Notes: generated from the sequence alone by a model not told the origin. A stretch of 64,000 bases of DNA from Pontibacter sp. HSC-14F20 (GCF_019599265.1 NZ_JAHZTC010000011.1:1-64000); one strand, 5' to 3'; positions 44,621-54,530 are shown, counted from the first letter of the stretch. A program made the numbers and translations.

Positions 44621-45571
44621 CTATTTCACCACAGCCGTAGTACCGACCGGTGGGATGACCAGACCGGCGCCCGTTTTCTTGCGGCCTTTCAGATTGATGT
44701 TGTAGATGATCACGGAGATAAAGATGAGTACATAGGCCGCTACTTTTACCGCCGTGGTCTCTTCGTTGAAGTACATGAACGCGACAACAAAGTTGAGGAT
44801 CGGGTTGATGTACATCAGGATACCGATGGTGCCGGACGTGAGTTCTTTGAGAGCATAGAGGTTCAGAAACAGCGGCAGCACCGTGAAGACAGCGCTCAGT
44901 ATACCTGTCATCAGGAAAAAATGGCCATCCAGCACGACCCCAGAACTCCCTTTGAGTTGCTCGTAAAACGGCGCAATGAACACAAAAGAGAGTAAAAGCT
45001 GCAGCGTGAGCAGCACGATCTTGTCGTATACCTTGAGGATGCGCTGAGTGATCAGGTAAAAAGCATAGCTCAACGCGATCAACAGACTAAACAGCAGACT
45101 CGTCAGTTCACCCGTTCCGATCAGCACGCAGCTCAGCGCACTCAGCCCGATGGCTACCCACTGGTTCACCCGCAGTTCTTCCTTCAGCAAAGCAAAACCC
45201 AGCACGGCCGTCAGGATGGGGCAGAGCAGGTATGAGAACGAGCCCGTCTGGATGTTGATATGGTTGATCACGTAAATAAACGTCAGCCAGTTGATGGTCA
45301 GCAGCGAACCACCCAGAAAAGTGAAAAGCATGAACCTGCGTGCTTCTCGTGCAGGCGCGGCCTTCACCAGCGCAAGCGTCTCCATTAGTTTTTTTCGGCG
45401 GAAAAGCACTGTGATAAACAGTAGCAGCAGGACCGATAGCGCTACCCGGAAGAACAGGATTTGCCCGCTTGGGTAGTCGGCCAGGGCCTTGAGCGGGAAA
45501 GGTATAAAGCCCCAGATGACGAAGGCCGCTATACCTGCTGCGTAGTATGGTTTGGTGTTCGTTGTTTCCAT
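44621..45571 (-). CDS. rarD: RarD-type EamA transporter
   Basis: 316 residues with ten hydrophobic segments. The RarD subfamily is shown by GIAAFVIWGFIPFPLKALAD at the N terminus, GQILFFRVALSVLLLL, INWLTFIYVINHINIQTGSF and SYAFYLITQRIL. RarD proteins belong to the DMT superfamily with two EamA repeats; the physiological substrate is not well defined. It is one of two EamA-type genes in the window, both single, which look unrelated in position. It converges with the lipoprotein gene and diverges from murF-alr. Confidence 0.88.
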   Translation of the reverse strand: METTNTKPYYAAGIAAFVIWGFIPFPLKALADYPSGQILFFRVALSVLLLLFITVLFRRKKLMETLALVKAAPAREARRFMLFTFLGGSLLTINWLTFIYVINHINIQTGSFSYLLCPILTAVLGFALLKEELRVNQWVAIGLSALSCVLIGTGELTSLLFSLLIALSYAFYLITQRILKVYDKIVLLTLQLLLSFVFIAPFYEQLKGSSGVVLDGHFFLMTGILSAVFTVLPLFLNLYALKELTSGTIGILMYINPILNFVVAFMYFNEETTAVKVAAYVLIFISVIIYNINLKGRKKTGAGLVIPPVGTTAVVK

Positions 45572-45733
45572 TTCAATATAAAAGAGCGCAAATGTATCGT
45601 TTTGATTTTGAAAAAGCTGCTATATAGGTTTCGATATCCGTGTTTTGACATCAATTACCGGCCGGTTTAATTATTTGCAGCTCATCACAACCCTTCGTCT
45701 GAAACATTATCTTTGAGCTTTAAATTAAATTGT

Positions 45734-48184
45734 ATGCTCAGCTTTCACCAGCTTCAAGCCATTACAGGAGGTGCCGTGTTGCAACAGCTGCAGGACAGCC
45801 CCGTGGTGCACCTGCTCACCGACAGCCGAAAACTTTCGCAGCCGGCGGGCACGCTGTTTTTTGCCATTAGGGGTCGCCACAACGACGGGCACGTATACCT
45901 GGAGCAGCTCTATAAGCTGGGCGTGCGGCAGTTTGTGGTGGAGGAAGCAGCAGGTATGGAGCAGCTATACCCCGAGGCGAATATTTTGCAGGTAAAGAGC
46001 AGTCTGGAGGCTTTACAAGCTGTAGCTGCCTGGCACCGGACGAAGTTCCGTATACCTGTGCTGGGCATCACGGGCAGCAACGGCAAAACCATTGTGAAGG
46101 AATGGCTGGCGCAACTGTTGAGTCCGGAAGAGCTGGTTGTGAAGAGCCCGCGTAGTTACAATTCCCAGATCGGGGTGCCGCTCTCGGTTTGGCAGTTGGA
46201 TCAGAACCATACCTTCGGCTTGTTCGAGGCAGGTATATCGCAACCGGGCGAGATGCAGAAGCTGCAGCAAATCATACAGCCTATACTCGGGCTGATCACC
46301 AACATCGGAAGCGCCCACGACGAAGGTTTTACAAGTAGAAGGCAGAAGGTGGCGGAGAAAATGCGGCTATTCAGTGGAGTGGAGTTGCTTTTCTATTGTT
46401 TGGATCACGAGCTAATACACGAGGCGGTGCAGGCAAGCGGTATACCTGCCTTCACCTGGTCGCGCCAGCAGGGAGCCGATTTGCACATCTCAGGCAGCGC
46501 TGTTTCCGGCCATAAAACCATCGTGAGTTATACCTTCCAGAGTGAGCAGCACAGCCTGGCTATACCTTTCACAGACGAAGCTTCCGTGGAAAATGCCCTG
46601 CACTGCCTGGCAGTGCTGCTGCAACGAGGCACTGACCTGACGGCTATACAAGACCGAATGGACCGACTGCAGCCGGTGGCCATGCGCCTCGAAATGAAAG
46701 AAGCCATAAACGGCTGTTACCTCATCGACGATACTTACAACAACGATTTGGCCGGTCTTTCCATCGCCCTCGACCTGCTGGCCAGTCAGCCGAAGCGGGG
46801 GAGGCGAACACTTATACTTTCCGATTTGCTGGAGTCCGGTATGCCTGAAGGGAAACTCTACAGCGAAGTAGCCGCCCTGACCAAAGCCCGCCAAGTGGAG
46901 CGCCTGATCGGGATCGGGCCAATCATACAGGCGCATGGTGCTAAGTTCGGCGGCGACACGAGCTTCTATACCAGTACGGCCGAATTTCTGCAACATTTCA
47001 GTTCTGAGCAGTTCCGCAACGAGTTGGTGCTGGTGAAGGGCGCGCGCGTGTTCGGTTTCGAGAAGATTGTGCAGGCTTTTCAGCAGAAGGTGCACGGCAC
47101 GGTGCTGGAAGTGAACCTGGATGCGCTGGTGCATAACCTCAATTACTACCGTTCCAAACTGGCATCGGGCACCAAACTGATGGTGATGGTGAAAGCCTTT
47201 GCCTACGGCAGCGGTAGCTTCGAAGTGGCCAACCTGCTGCAGTTTCATCGGGTAGATTACCTGGCAGTGGCTTATGTAGACGAAGGTGTGAGCCTCCGCG
47301 AGCAAGGCATCACGCTACCGATCATGGTCATGAATCCGTCGCCGGATAGCCTGGCCAAACTGCACCAATACAGCCTCGAGCCTGAGATATATTCCCTGGA
47401 GTTACTCCACGATTTTCTCGCAACCGCCCAGCCTGGCATCAGCTACAAAATTCACCTGAAACTCGACACCGGTATGCACCGCCTTGGTTTTACAGGAGAA
47501 GACTTTGACGAACTTTTCGCTTTGCTCAGGCAGCATCCGCAGGTGCGGGTGGTGAGCACTTTCAGTCACCTGGCGGGAGCCGACGAAGCTTTGCACGACG
47601 ATTTTTCACAAGGGCAACTACAAAACTTCAAGGTGTTGGCTGCTGAGGTAGAAGAACGCCTCAGCTATACCTTGCTCAAGCATATTCTCAATTCGGCAGG
47701 CATCGTTCGCTTTCCGGAGCACCAGCTGGATATGGTGCGCTTAGGTATAGGTCTGTATGGAGTAGAGTCCACGGGTTCGGAGCAGGAGGCGCTGCAGCCG
47801 GTTAGTACGCTCAAAACCACCATCTCCCAAATCAAGCATATCCGGCAGGGCGAAACCGTGGGTTACAGCCGCAAAGGTATAGCTGACACCAACAAGACCA
47901 TCGCCACCATTGCTATCGGTTACGCCGACGGCTACGACCGCCGCTTCAGCAATGGCGCCGGCGAGGTGATCGTACAGGGGCATCGCGCTCCGATCATCGG
48001 CAACGTGTGCATGGATATGTGCATGATCGACCTGACCGGTATACCTGCCAAAGTAGGCGACGAAGTGACCGTGTTTGGCCCACAACTCACACTGGTCGAG
48101 CTGGCGCAGCGTATTGACACCATTCCGTACGAACTGCTCACCAACGTTAGTGCCCGCGTCAAGCGTATCTTCTTCTCGGAGTGA
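45734..48184 (+). CDS. Fused UDP-MurNAc-tripeptide-D-Ala-D-Ala ligase and alanine racemase
   Basis: Bifunctional cell-wall enzyme. The start is taken at the ATG at 45734 (MLSFHQLQAITGGAVL), not the TTG at 45713. The N-terminal about 450 residues form MurF: P-loop GITGSNGKTIVKEW (near residue 110), substrate part SPRSYNSQIGVPLS, and YLIDDTYNNDLAGLSIALDL. The C-terminal about 365 residues form PLP-dependent alanine racemase: VKAFAYGSGSFEVANLL with the Lys (near 484), DMVRLGIGLYGVE, GYSRKGIADTNKTIATIAIG, then GYADGYDRRFSNG and IGNVCMDMCMIDLTG. Fusing these makes D-alanine where the D-Ala-D-Ala-adding enzyme acts. The fusion is common in Bacteroidota. Confidence 0.93.
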   Translation: MLSFHQLQAITGGAVLQQLQDSPVVHLLTDSRKLSQPAGTLFFAIRGRHNDGHVYLEQLYKLGVRQFVVEEAAGMEQLYPEANILQVKSSLEALQAVAAWHRTKFRIPVLGITGSNGKTIVKEWLAQLLSPEELVVKSPRSYNSQIGVPLSVWQLDQNHTFGLFEAGISQPGEMQKLQQIIQPILGLITNIGSAHDEGFTSRRQKVAEKMRLFSGVELLFYCLDHELIHEAVQASGIPAFTWSRQQGADLHISGSAVSGHKTIVSYTFQSEQHSLAIPFTDEASVENALHCLAVLLQRGTDLTAIQDRMDRLQPVAMRLEMKEAINGCYLIDDTYNNDLAGLSIALDLLASQPKRGRRTLILSDLLESGMPEGKLYSEVAALTKARQVERLIGIGPIIQAHGAKFGGDTSFYTSTAEFLQHFSSEQFRNELVLVKGARVFGFEKIVQAFQQKVHGTVLEVNLDALVHNLNYYRSKLASGTKLMVMVKAFAYGSGSFEVANLLQFHRVDYLAVAYVDEGVSLREQGITLPIMVMNPSPDSLAKLHQYSLEPEIYSLELLHDFLATAQPGISYKIHLKLDTGMHRLGFTGEDFDELFALLRQHPQVRVVSTFSHLAGADEALHDDFSQGQLQNFKVLAAEVEERLSYTLLKHILNSAGIVRFPEHQLDMVRLGIGLYGVESTGSEQEALQPVSTLKTTISQIKHIRQGETVGYSRKGIADTNKTIATIAIGYADGYDRRFSNGAGEVIVQGHRAPIIGNVCMDMCMIDLTGIPAKVGDEVTVFGPQLTLVELAQRIDTIPYELLTNVSARVKRIFFSE

Positions 48185-48311
48185 CGTTTCTACCATCCAA
48201 TCTCTTCAGATTCTGAAATTATCAGGGCCAGCCAGCTCCAAATTCGCGCATCTTCAAATCATAAGTCCTATTCTTTTGCATTAACGGGGAACAGCTTGTA
48301 TCTTGCAGTTG

Positions 48312-48332
48312 TTTATAAATAGTCTAAATAAA
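48312..48332. promoter_or_regulatory. AT-rich imperfect dyad upstream of feoA
   Basis: TTTATAAAT at 48312-48320 and CTAAATAAA at 48324-48332 flank AGT. It sits where an iron-responsive operator would be expected, but the symmetry is imperfect and no Fur or DtxR site is claimed. Confidence 0.3.
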
Positions 48333-48344
48333 AGAAGAGAAGTC

Positions 48345-48593
48345 GTGCGTAACAGGATACAGGAATCAGAGCAACAGAAGAGTGTGCGCGATCTGAAGAT
48401 CGGGGAGAGCGGAGAGATTTCGAGCCTTAATGACCCGGAGATGGCGCTTAAGCTCCTTGAAATGGGGTGCATACCGGGTACTGCAGTGAAGCTGACCAGC
48501 AAAGCCCCTTTTGGAGATCCTGTTACCATTATTGTAAATGACTATACCCTCTCACTCCGTTTAGACGAAGCTGAAACCATTCTGCTGAAGTAG
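48345..48593 (+). CDS. feoA: Ferrous iron transport protein A
   Basis: 82 residues from the GTG at 48345, which is preceded by AAGAAGAGAAG. The SH3-like FeoA domain is clear: SVRDLKIGESGEISSLNDPE, LKLLEMGCIPGTAVKLTSKA, FGDPVTIIVNDYTLSLRLDE. An in-frame TTG lies further up (48303), but translation from it would pass through the AT-rich dyad. FeoA modulates the FeoB channel in the inner membrane. The feoB start codon is 12 bases downstream, so the two are cotranscribed. Confidence 0.87.
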   Translation: MRNRIQESEQQKSVRDLKIGESGEISSLNDPEMALKLLEMGCIPGTAVKLTSKAPFGDPVTIIVNDYTLSLRLDEAETILLK

Positions 48594-48605
48594 ATTTATT
48601 ACCAC

Positions 48606-50759
48606 ATGGCTGTTACTATGGAGGCGGAAGCGCCGGAAGCCAAACAAGTGCCTGTCCATCAGCCGGTGGCCAGAATCGCTTTAATTGGCAACCCGAATTC
48701 GGGTAAAACCTCACTTTTCAATCAACTCACAGGCCTTAACCAGAAGGTAGGCAACTTCCCGGGTGTTACCGTCGATAAAAAAACAGGTATCAGCCAGCTC
48801 ACGCCGCAACTCAAGGCGCAGATCATTGACCTGCCCGGTAGCTACAGCCTGTACCCCAAGTCCCTCGACGAGCGGGTGATCATCGACCTGCTCTACGATC
48901 CGGCATCAAAACATTCCCCTGACCTGGTTATTGTCACGGCCGACGCTTCTAACCTGAAGCGCAACCTGCTGCTGTTTACGCAATTAGCCGACCTTCGCAT
49001 ACCTGCTGTACTGGCTCTCAATATGATGGACGTGGCAGAGACCGAGGGTGTGAAGATCGACATCGAGGTATTGCAGCGCGACCTGGGCGTACCGGTTATA
49101 CCCATGAATGCCCGTAAAGGAGTAGGTATAGCGGCACTCAAAATTGTGATGTCGCAACAGCTGGCTCCTACCAAAACGTCTTTCTTTGATGTTCCGGCAG
49201 AGCTGAAGCCGCTTGTCGCCCAGATCAGAGAGCGTTTCTCGCTTCGCAATGATTACCTGGCGCTGCACTATGCACACCAGTACAAAAACCTACGCTTCCT
49301 ATCTGAACAGGACAAGGCATGGATGACCCAACTGCTGGATGCGGCTGACTTTAAATCGAATACGGCGCAGGCCAACGAGACCGTAGCCCGCTATGTGCGC
49401 ATCAATGAGATTTTGCTGGACGCCGTGCGCGTGAACAAAGCGAAAGAAGAAGAGAAGTTCAGCAACAAGCTCGACCTGATTCTGACGCACCGTGTATTCG
49501 GCTACCTGATTTTCGTGGGCTTGCTGTTTCTGGTGTTTCAGGCGGTGTTTGCCTGGGCTAGCTACCCGATGGACCTGATCGACGAAGGTATAGCCGGACT
49601 CAATAGTTTGATTCAGGAAAACTTTAGCGGACCGCTGATTAACTTGTTAACCGAGGGCGTGATTGCCGGCTTGGGTGGTGTACTGATCTTTATACCTCAG
49701 ATCGCTATTTTATTTGCCTTCATCGCCATTCTGGAAGAAACAGGTTACATGGCCCGCGTAACTTTCATGATGGACAAGATCATGCGCAAGTTCGGGCTGA
49801 ATGGCAAAAGTGTGGTTCCGCTTATTTCAGGTGTGGCTTGTGCCGTACCGGCTGTAATGTCGGCGCGCACGATCGAGAACTGGAAAGACCGGATGATTAC
49901 GATTTTCGTGACGCCGCTCATGAGTTGCTCGGCCCGTATACCTGTTTATACTGTACTTATCGCGCTGGTAGTGCCGGAGGTATACTACTTCGGTTTCCTG
50001 AACCTGCAGGGCATTGTGCTGATGGGCCTCTACCTTCTGGGCTTTCTGTCGGCCATCTTCTCTGCCTTGTTGCTCAAAGTATTGCTGCGGGCCCGCGAGC
50101 GCAGCTACTTCATCATGGAGTTCCCGGTATACCGCATGCCGCGCTGGAAAAATGTGGGCCTCACTATCTTTGAGAAGTCTAAGACCTTTGTGCTGGAGGC
50201 GGGTAAAATCATTGTGGCAGTTTCTATTATCCTGTGGGTGCTGGCCTCGTACGGTCCCGGCGATAGCTTTGAACGTGCCGAGGAGCGCGCTGTAGCAGAG
50301 GCCGAAGTAAAAGGCTTTGGCGAAGAGCAAACAAATAACCTGGTAGCATCTTACCAACTGGAGTCGAGTTACGCGGGCAAATTTGGTCAGGCGATTGAGC
50401 CGGCCATCCGGCCATTGGGCTACGACTGGAAGATAGGTATAGCGCTGCTCACCTCCTTTGCCGCCCGCGAGGTGTTTGTAGGCACTATCTCGACGATCTA
50501 TAGTATAGGCGAAGAAGAAAACGTAAGTACGATCAAAGATAAGCTGATGTCGGAGAAAGATGCCGATGGTAATCCGTTCTTTACGCCGGCGCGGGCCTTC
50601 TCGCTGCTGATCTTCTACGCCTTTGCCATGCAGTGTATCAGTACGCTGGCCATTGTGCGCCGCGAAACAAAAAGTTGGATGTGGCCACTGGCGCAACTGG
50701 TCTACATGACGGGATTGGCTTATGTATCTGCTTTTGCCGTTTTCCAGCTGATGAGCTAA
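48606..50759 (+). CDS. feoB: Ferrous iron transport protein B
   Basis: Inner-membrane Fe2+ transporter with an N-terminal G-protein domain. G motifs: GNPNSGKTS (G1), GVTVDKKTG (G2 region), DLPGSYSL (G3), NMMD (G4). A helical GDI-like segment follows, then membrane helices with Gate motifs (FIPQIAILFAFIAILEETGY; GVACAVPAVMSARTIENWKD, with the Cys near residue 413) and a second Gate (YDWKIGIALLTSFAAREVFV; YAFAMQCISTLAIV). Length 717 is complete. Ends with a strong terminator. Confidence 0.94.
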   Translation: MAVTMEAEAPEAKQVPVHQPVARIALIGNPNSGKTSLFNQLTGLNQKVGNFPGVTVDKKTGISQLTPQLKAQIIDLPGSYSLYPKSLDERVIIDLLYDPASKHSPDLVIVTADASNLKRNLLLFTQLADLRIPAVLALNMMDVAETEGVKIDIEVLQRDLGVPVIPMNARKGVGIAALKIVMSQQLAPTKTSFFDVPAELKPLVAQIRERFSLRNDYLALHYAHQYKNLRFLSEQDKAWMTQLLDAADFKSNTAQANETVARYVRINEILLDAVRVNKAKEEEKFSNKLDLILTHRVFGYLIFVGLLFLVFQAVFAWASYPMDLIDEGIAGLNSLIQENFSGPLINLLTEGVIAGLGGVLIFIPQIAILFAFIAILEETGYMARVTFMMDKIMRKFGLNGKSVVPLISGVACAVPAVMSARTIENWKDRMITIFVTPLMSCSARIPVYTVLIALVVPEVYYFGFLNLQGIVLMGLYLLGFLSAIFSALLLKVLLRARERSYFIMEFPVYRMPRWKNVGLTIFEKSKTFVLEAGKIIVAVSIILWVLASYGPGDSFERAEERAVAEAEVKGFGEEQTNNLVASYQLESSYAGKFGQAIEPAIRPLGYDWKIGIALLTSFAAREVFVGTISTIYSIGEEENVSTIKDKLMSEKDADGNPFFTPARAFSLLIFYAFAMQCISTLAIVRRETKSWMWPLAQLVYMTGLAYVSAFAVFQLMS

Positions 50760-50780
50760 GCCACAACCTCATATAATTTG

Positions 50781-50810
50781 AAAGGCCCGCCCCGAAAGGA
50801 GCGGGCCTTT
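50781..50810 (+). terminator. Terminator of feoAB
   Basis: AAAGGCCCGC and GCGGGCCTTT form a 10-base stem with a 10-base loop, followed by TGTTTC, 21 bases after feoB. Confidence 0.88.
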
Positions 50811-51309
50811 TGTTTCTATACCTGAAAGGACGCTGTTTATTTACCTATACCTGGCGTCGTAGGAATAGCAGATTACACAATTTAAGTATGTCAAGGTATA
50901 CGCGCTCTTTGTAAAATCTCAGAAGTGCATGAGTTATACCTGATTTTGTATTATTTGTCTTTTAATATTTGCTCTATTGCTAAAAATATTAAGATTAAGT
51001 CTAAATTGTTATAACAAATATGCTGCACTATAGGTATAACATATGGCGCAGGAATAAATGCAGCGGCCGAATGTGGTAGGTTCCTGGTAAGCTATAATTG
51101 AATGGGTTTGATAGCTGCAATCACTTAGTATCTCCACTTTACGGACGCCACTCTGGCTCCGGCATAATACGCCTACATCTGAACGGCTGCCTATCGGCAC
51201 CGGGAACCAACATCTGCCTTCTTCTGAACAGACGCCACTCTGGCGCTGGATACTTGGCTTTAATTCTATAAGCCAACCATACTCTGATTTTTACTAAATC
51301 CAGAAAGCG
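50811..51309. other. Intergenic region between feoB and the first SusC gene
   Basis: A cluster of five AGGTATA/TATACCT words lies within 50815-51040. A 14-base direct repeat GACGCCACTCTGGC occurs at 51144-51157 and 51231-51244. The last 60 bases lead to the SusC start codon. No ORF was accepted. Confidence 0.5.
51144..51244. repeat. Direct repeat upstream of the first SusC gene
   Basis: GACGCCACTCTGGC at 51144-51157 and again at 51231-51244, 87 bases apart, start to start. A nearby CATCTGAAC-type word is loosely repeated as well. Could be a duplicated regulatory site or a remnant of slippage. Confidence 0.5.
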
Positions 51310-54300
51310 ATGAAAAAACTTCTAGCAATAAGCTTCTTACTCATCTTTGCGTTGCAGCTACAAGTACTGGCCCAAGGAAGGGTTATTACTGGCAATGTGA
51401 CGGACGCTTCCTCAAATCAGCCTCTACCAGGTGTAGCGGTACTGGTGAAGGGAACATCCGTAGGTACCGCTACAAGTACCGATGGAAACTACTCTTTAAC
51501 GGTGCCGGATGGTGCCACTACCTTAGAATTCCGATTCCTTGGTTACCGTACGACTGAACGGGCCATTGGAAATGCTACTACTATTAACGTAGCACTCCCT
51601 CTAGCCACAGAACAACTCGGAGAAGTTGTGGTAACAGCACTGGGTATCGAGCGAAATAAGAATGAGCTGGCTTACTCTGCGCAGCAGGTAAGTGGTGAGC
51701 AGATTACGCGCACCAGGCCTGCCGACTTCGTGAATTCCCTCTCAGGTAAAGTGGCCGGTCTTGATATCCGTTCCAACAACACGATGGGTGGATCTACGAA
51801 CGTAATCATTCGTGGTAACAAGTCCATCACAGGTAACAACCAGGCGCTGTTTGTAATTGACGGCGTGCCGGTAAGTAATGCCAATACCAACACTGCCGAT
51901 CAGCAGTCTGGTAGGACGGGAACTGACTTTGGTAACGCTGCCGCCGACTTGAACCCTGATAACATTGAATCTGTGAACGTGCTGAAAGGTGCTGCCGCAA
52001 CAGCGCTTTATGGTTCGCGCGCAGCAAACGGCGTTATCATGATCACGACCAAGAAAGGCGCGAAGAACAGCCTCAACATTACAGTTAATAGTGGTGTTAC
52101 CTGGAGCACGATGGACAGGAGCACTTACGTTGACTACCAGAAAGAATATGGAGCAGGCTATTCCCAGGCGTTCCGTACCTCAGCTGACCTGGGTAGCGGC
52201 GTTGCGCCGGTCGTTCGTTTTCAGGATGATGCTTCCTATGGGCCTAGATTCGACCCGAACCTGCAGGTATACCAATGGGACGCTATTGATCCGCTCCACC
52301 CCAACTTTGGACAGACAAGGCCCTGGGTAGCTGCTGCGAATGACCCCCGTGATTTTTATGAAACTGGTGTCAACTCTAACCAGAGTATTATGATAAGCGG
52401 TGGTGGCGATAAAACTACTTTTAATGTAGGCTATACCCGAAACGATATTAAAGGCAACCTGCCCAATGCAACGCTTGATAAAGACCTTTTTAACTTTACG
52501 GGTTCTTTTGAGGCAACTGAGAAGATATCGGTAAGTGCTTCTGCCAATTATTCGCGCACAGTAGGTGTGGGTAGGTATGGCACAGGTTACCAAGGTCGTA
52601 ACCCTAACCAGCAGTTCAGGCAGTGGTGGCAAACCAACGTAGATATTGAAGAGCAGGAAGCTGCCTATTTCAGAAACCGCCAGAACATTACCTGGAACTG
52701 GAATGCGGCAAACACTGGCCCTATCTATTCTGACAACCCCTACTGGTCCAGATTCGAGAACTACTCTAATGATGCCAGAGACAACTTCTATGGCTATGTA
52801 ACTGCTACCTACAAGTTTACGGACTGGTTAAACTTAATGGGCAGAGTCACATACAACACAACCACAGATATGCAGGAAGAACGTGTGGCCGTAGGAAGTG
52901 CTGACGTGAGTGAATATGAGCGATATGACCGGGAGTTCAATGAAACCAACTATGACCTCTTCTTAAACTTCAACAGGGATATTACGGAAGATATTAGCCT
53001 GAATGGTTTGATTGGAACCAACCTGCGCAGAAACCGCCTCAGAGATATAAGAGCAAGTACGAATGGTGGCCTTGTTGTACCAAGACTATACACGCTCTCA
53101 AACTCAGTTAACCCCATCACTGCTCCTATCGAAAACTTTGAGCGCGTAGGTGTTGATGGCATTTTTGCAAATGCCAACTTCGGCTTCAGAGACACCTACT
53201 TCCTTGAGCTTTCTGCCCGTCGGGATAAATCCACAACATTGCCAGAAGGAGACAACTCATACTTCTATCCGTCTATAGCTGGAAACGTGGTGTTCTCTAA
53301 TCTTCTCCAAGTACCCTGGCTGTCAGGTGGTAAGCTTAGAGTAAACTATGCCGAGGTAGGCAACAGTGCTCCGGCATTTAGTATCTTCGATGTGTACACA
53401 CAGCCAACAGGATTAGGCTCAATTCCACTCTTCTCTATACCGAACACTAAAAACAACGAGGACCTGAAGCCAGAAAGAACCAAGAGCTTTGAAGCTGGTA
53501 TTGAGGCAGATTTCTTCAATAGCCTGTTTGGGTTTGACTTCACCTATTATCGTTCAAGCACAGTAGACCAGATCATCAACGTATCTACAACTGGTGCTAC
53601 GGGCTACACCGCACAGTGGGTGAATGCCGGGGAAGTAGAAAACAATGGTTTTGAGGTGGCTGCTTTTGCTACACCTGTTCAGTCAGGAGATTTCTCATGG
53701 AACATCAATATCAACTTCGCCCGTAACCGAAGTGAAGTCCTTAGTCTGTACCAGGATGTTCAGAACATTCCACTTGCCACTTTCCAGGGTGGTGTATCTC
53801 TGAACGCCGCTGTCGGTCATCCATTTGGTGTGATCAGGGGCACTGACTTCGTCTACACGAACGGACAGAAGACAGTAAACTCCGACGGGTACTACATAAA
53901 CTCTGGCAACGCAGCTGACATTATCGGTGATCCGAACCCGGACTGGACTGGTGGGGTTAACAACACCCTAACCTTTAAAGGTCTATCGCTCGGCTTCCTG
54001 GTAGATGTGCGTCATGGTGGCGATGTGTTCTCTCTTGACCAGTGGTATGGCGAAGCAACAGGCCTGTATCCGAATTCTGCAGGGGTAAACGACAAAGGAA
54101 ACCCTTCTCGTCTTCCGGTAGCTGAAGGTGGTGGTGTACTGCTGCCCGGCGTGAAAGAAGATGGCACCCCTAACGATGTGTATGCAGAGAATACAGACGG
54201 CAACGGAAATACTCCTTTCGGATATGCTGCCGGTGGTATAGAGGCCCCGAGGGCAATGTATGTATTCGACGGCAGTTTCGTGAAGTTGAGAGAAGTTGCT

Positions 54301-54519
54301 ATTTCCTATGCCTTGCCACAGACTTTAATAGAAAATATCGGCTTTATTAAAGGAGTTGAATTACAACTGATTGGCCGAAACCTGTGGATCATCCACAAGA
54401 ACATGGAATACTCTGATCCGGAAGAAGGCTTGAGTTCAGGTAACGCATCAAGAGGGTATCAGTCTGGCGCATACCCTGCCTTCAGAAACTACGGATTTAA
54501 CGTCAGATTTAACTTCTAA
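51310..54519 (+). CDS. SusC/RagA-family TonB-linked outer-membrane protein, copy 1
   Basis: 1069 residues. Signal peptide MKKLLAISFLLIFALQLQVL ending LAQ, then a CarboxypepD_reg-like domain (VITGNVTDASSNQPLPGVAV, LEFRFLGYRT), the plug with GEVVVTALGIERNKNELAYS, TRTRPADFVNSLSGKVAGLD and ESVNVLKGAAATALYGSRAA, and a 22-strand-type barrel ending FRNYGFNVRFNF (terminal Phe). It would form the TonB-driven channel beneath the SusD lid. The next gene, a SusD, starts 11 bases on. Close paralogue of copy 2 (56955); the substrate is unknown, and no glycoside hydrolases or peptidases are adjacent. Confidence 0.94.
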   Translation: MKKLLAISFLLIFALQLQVLAQGRVITGNVTDASSNQPLPGVAVLVKGTSVGTATSTDGNYSLTVPDGATTLEFRFLGYRTTERAIGNATTINVALPLATEQLGEVVVTALGIERNKNELAYSAQQVSGEQITRTRPADFVNSLSGKVAGLDIRSNNTMGGSTNVIIRGNKSITGNNQALFVIDGVPVSNANTNTADQQSGRTGTDFGNAAADLNPDNIESVNVLKGAAATALYGSRAANGVIMITTKKGAKNSLNITVNSGVTWSTMDRSTYVDYQKEYGAGYSQAFRTSADLGSGVAPVVRFQDDASYGPRFDPNLQVYQWDAIDPLHPNFGQTRPWVAAANDPRDFYETGVNSNQSIMISGGGDKTTFNVGYTRNDIKGNLPNATLDKDLFNFTGSFEATEKISVSASANYSRTVGVGRYGTGYQGRNPNQQFRQWWQTNVDIEEQEAAYFRNRQNITWNWNAANTGPIYSDNPYWSRFENYSNDARDNFYGYVTATYKFTDWLNLMGRVTYNTTTDMQEERVAVGSADVSEYERYDREFNETNYDLFLNFNRDITEDISLNGLIGTNLRRNRLRDIRASTNGGLVVPRLYTLSNSVNPITAPIENFERVGVDGIFANANFGFRDTYFLELSARRDKSTTLPEGDNSYFYPSIAGNVVFSNLLQVPWLSGGKLRVNYAEVGNSAPAFSIFDVYTQPTGLGSIPLFSIPNTKNNEDLKPERTKSFEAGIEADFFNSLFGFDFTYYRSSTVDQIINVSTTGATGYTAQWVNAGEVENNGFEVAAFATPVQSGDFSWNININFARNRSEVLSLYQDVQNIPLATFQGGVSLNAAVGHPFGVIRGTDFVYTNGQKTVNSDGYYINSGNAADIIGDPNPDWTGGVNNTLTFKGLSLGFLVDVRHGGDVFSLDQWYGEATGLYPNSAGVNDKGNPSRLPVAEGGGVLLPGVKEDGTPNDVYAENTDGNGNTPFGYAAGGIEAPRAMYVFDGSFVKLREVAISYALPQTLIENIGFIKGVELQLIGRNLWIIHKNMEYSDPEEGLSSGNASRGYQSGAYPAFRNYGFNVRFNF

Positions 54520-54530
54520 ACTATCAAGAG

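Noticed and set aside
48312-48332. Fur or DtxR box before feoA
   Set aside because: The dyad is AT-rich with several mismatches. No match to a known box can be claimed, so it was recorded only as a weak dyad.
51009-51200. Minus-strand ORF in the region before SusC copy 1
   Set aside because: Cys- and Ser-rich random composition and no conserved pattern.
50811-51309. Possible cobalamin riboswitch before a TonB/SusC gene
   Set aside because: Neither the conserved B12-box nor the central GCCACTG-type core could be laid out. The CCACTCTGG word is part of a direct repeat instead.
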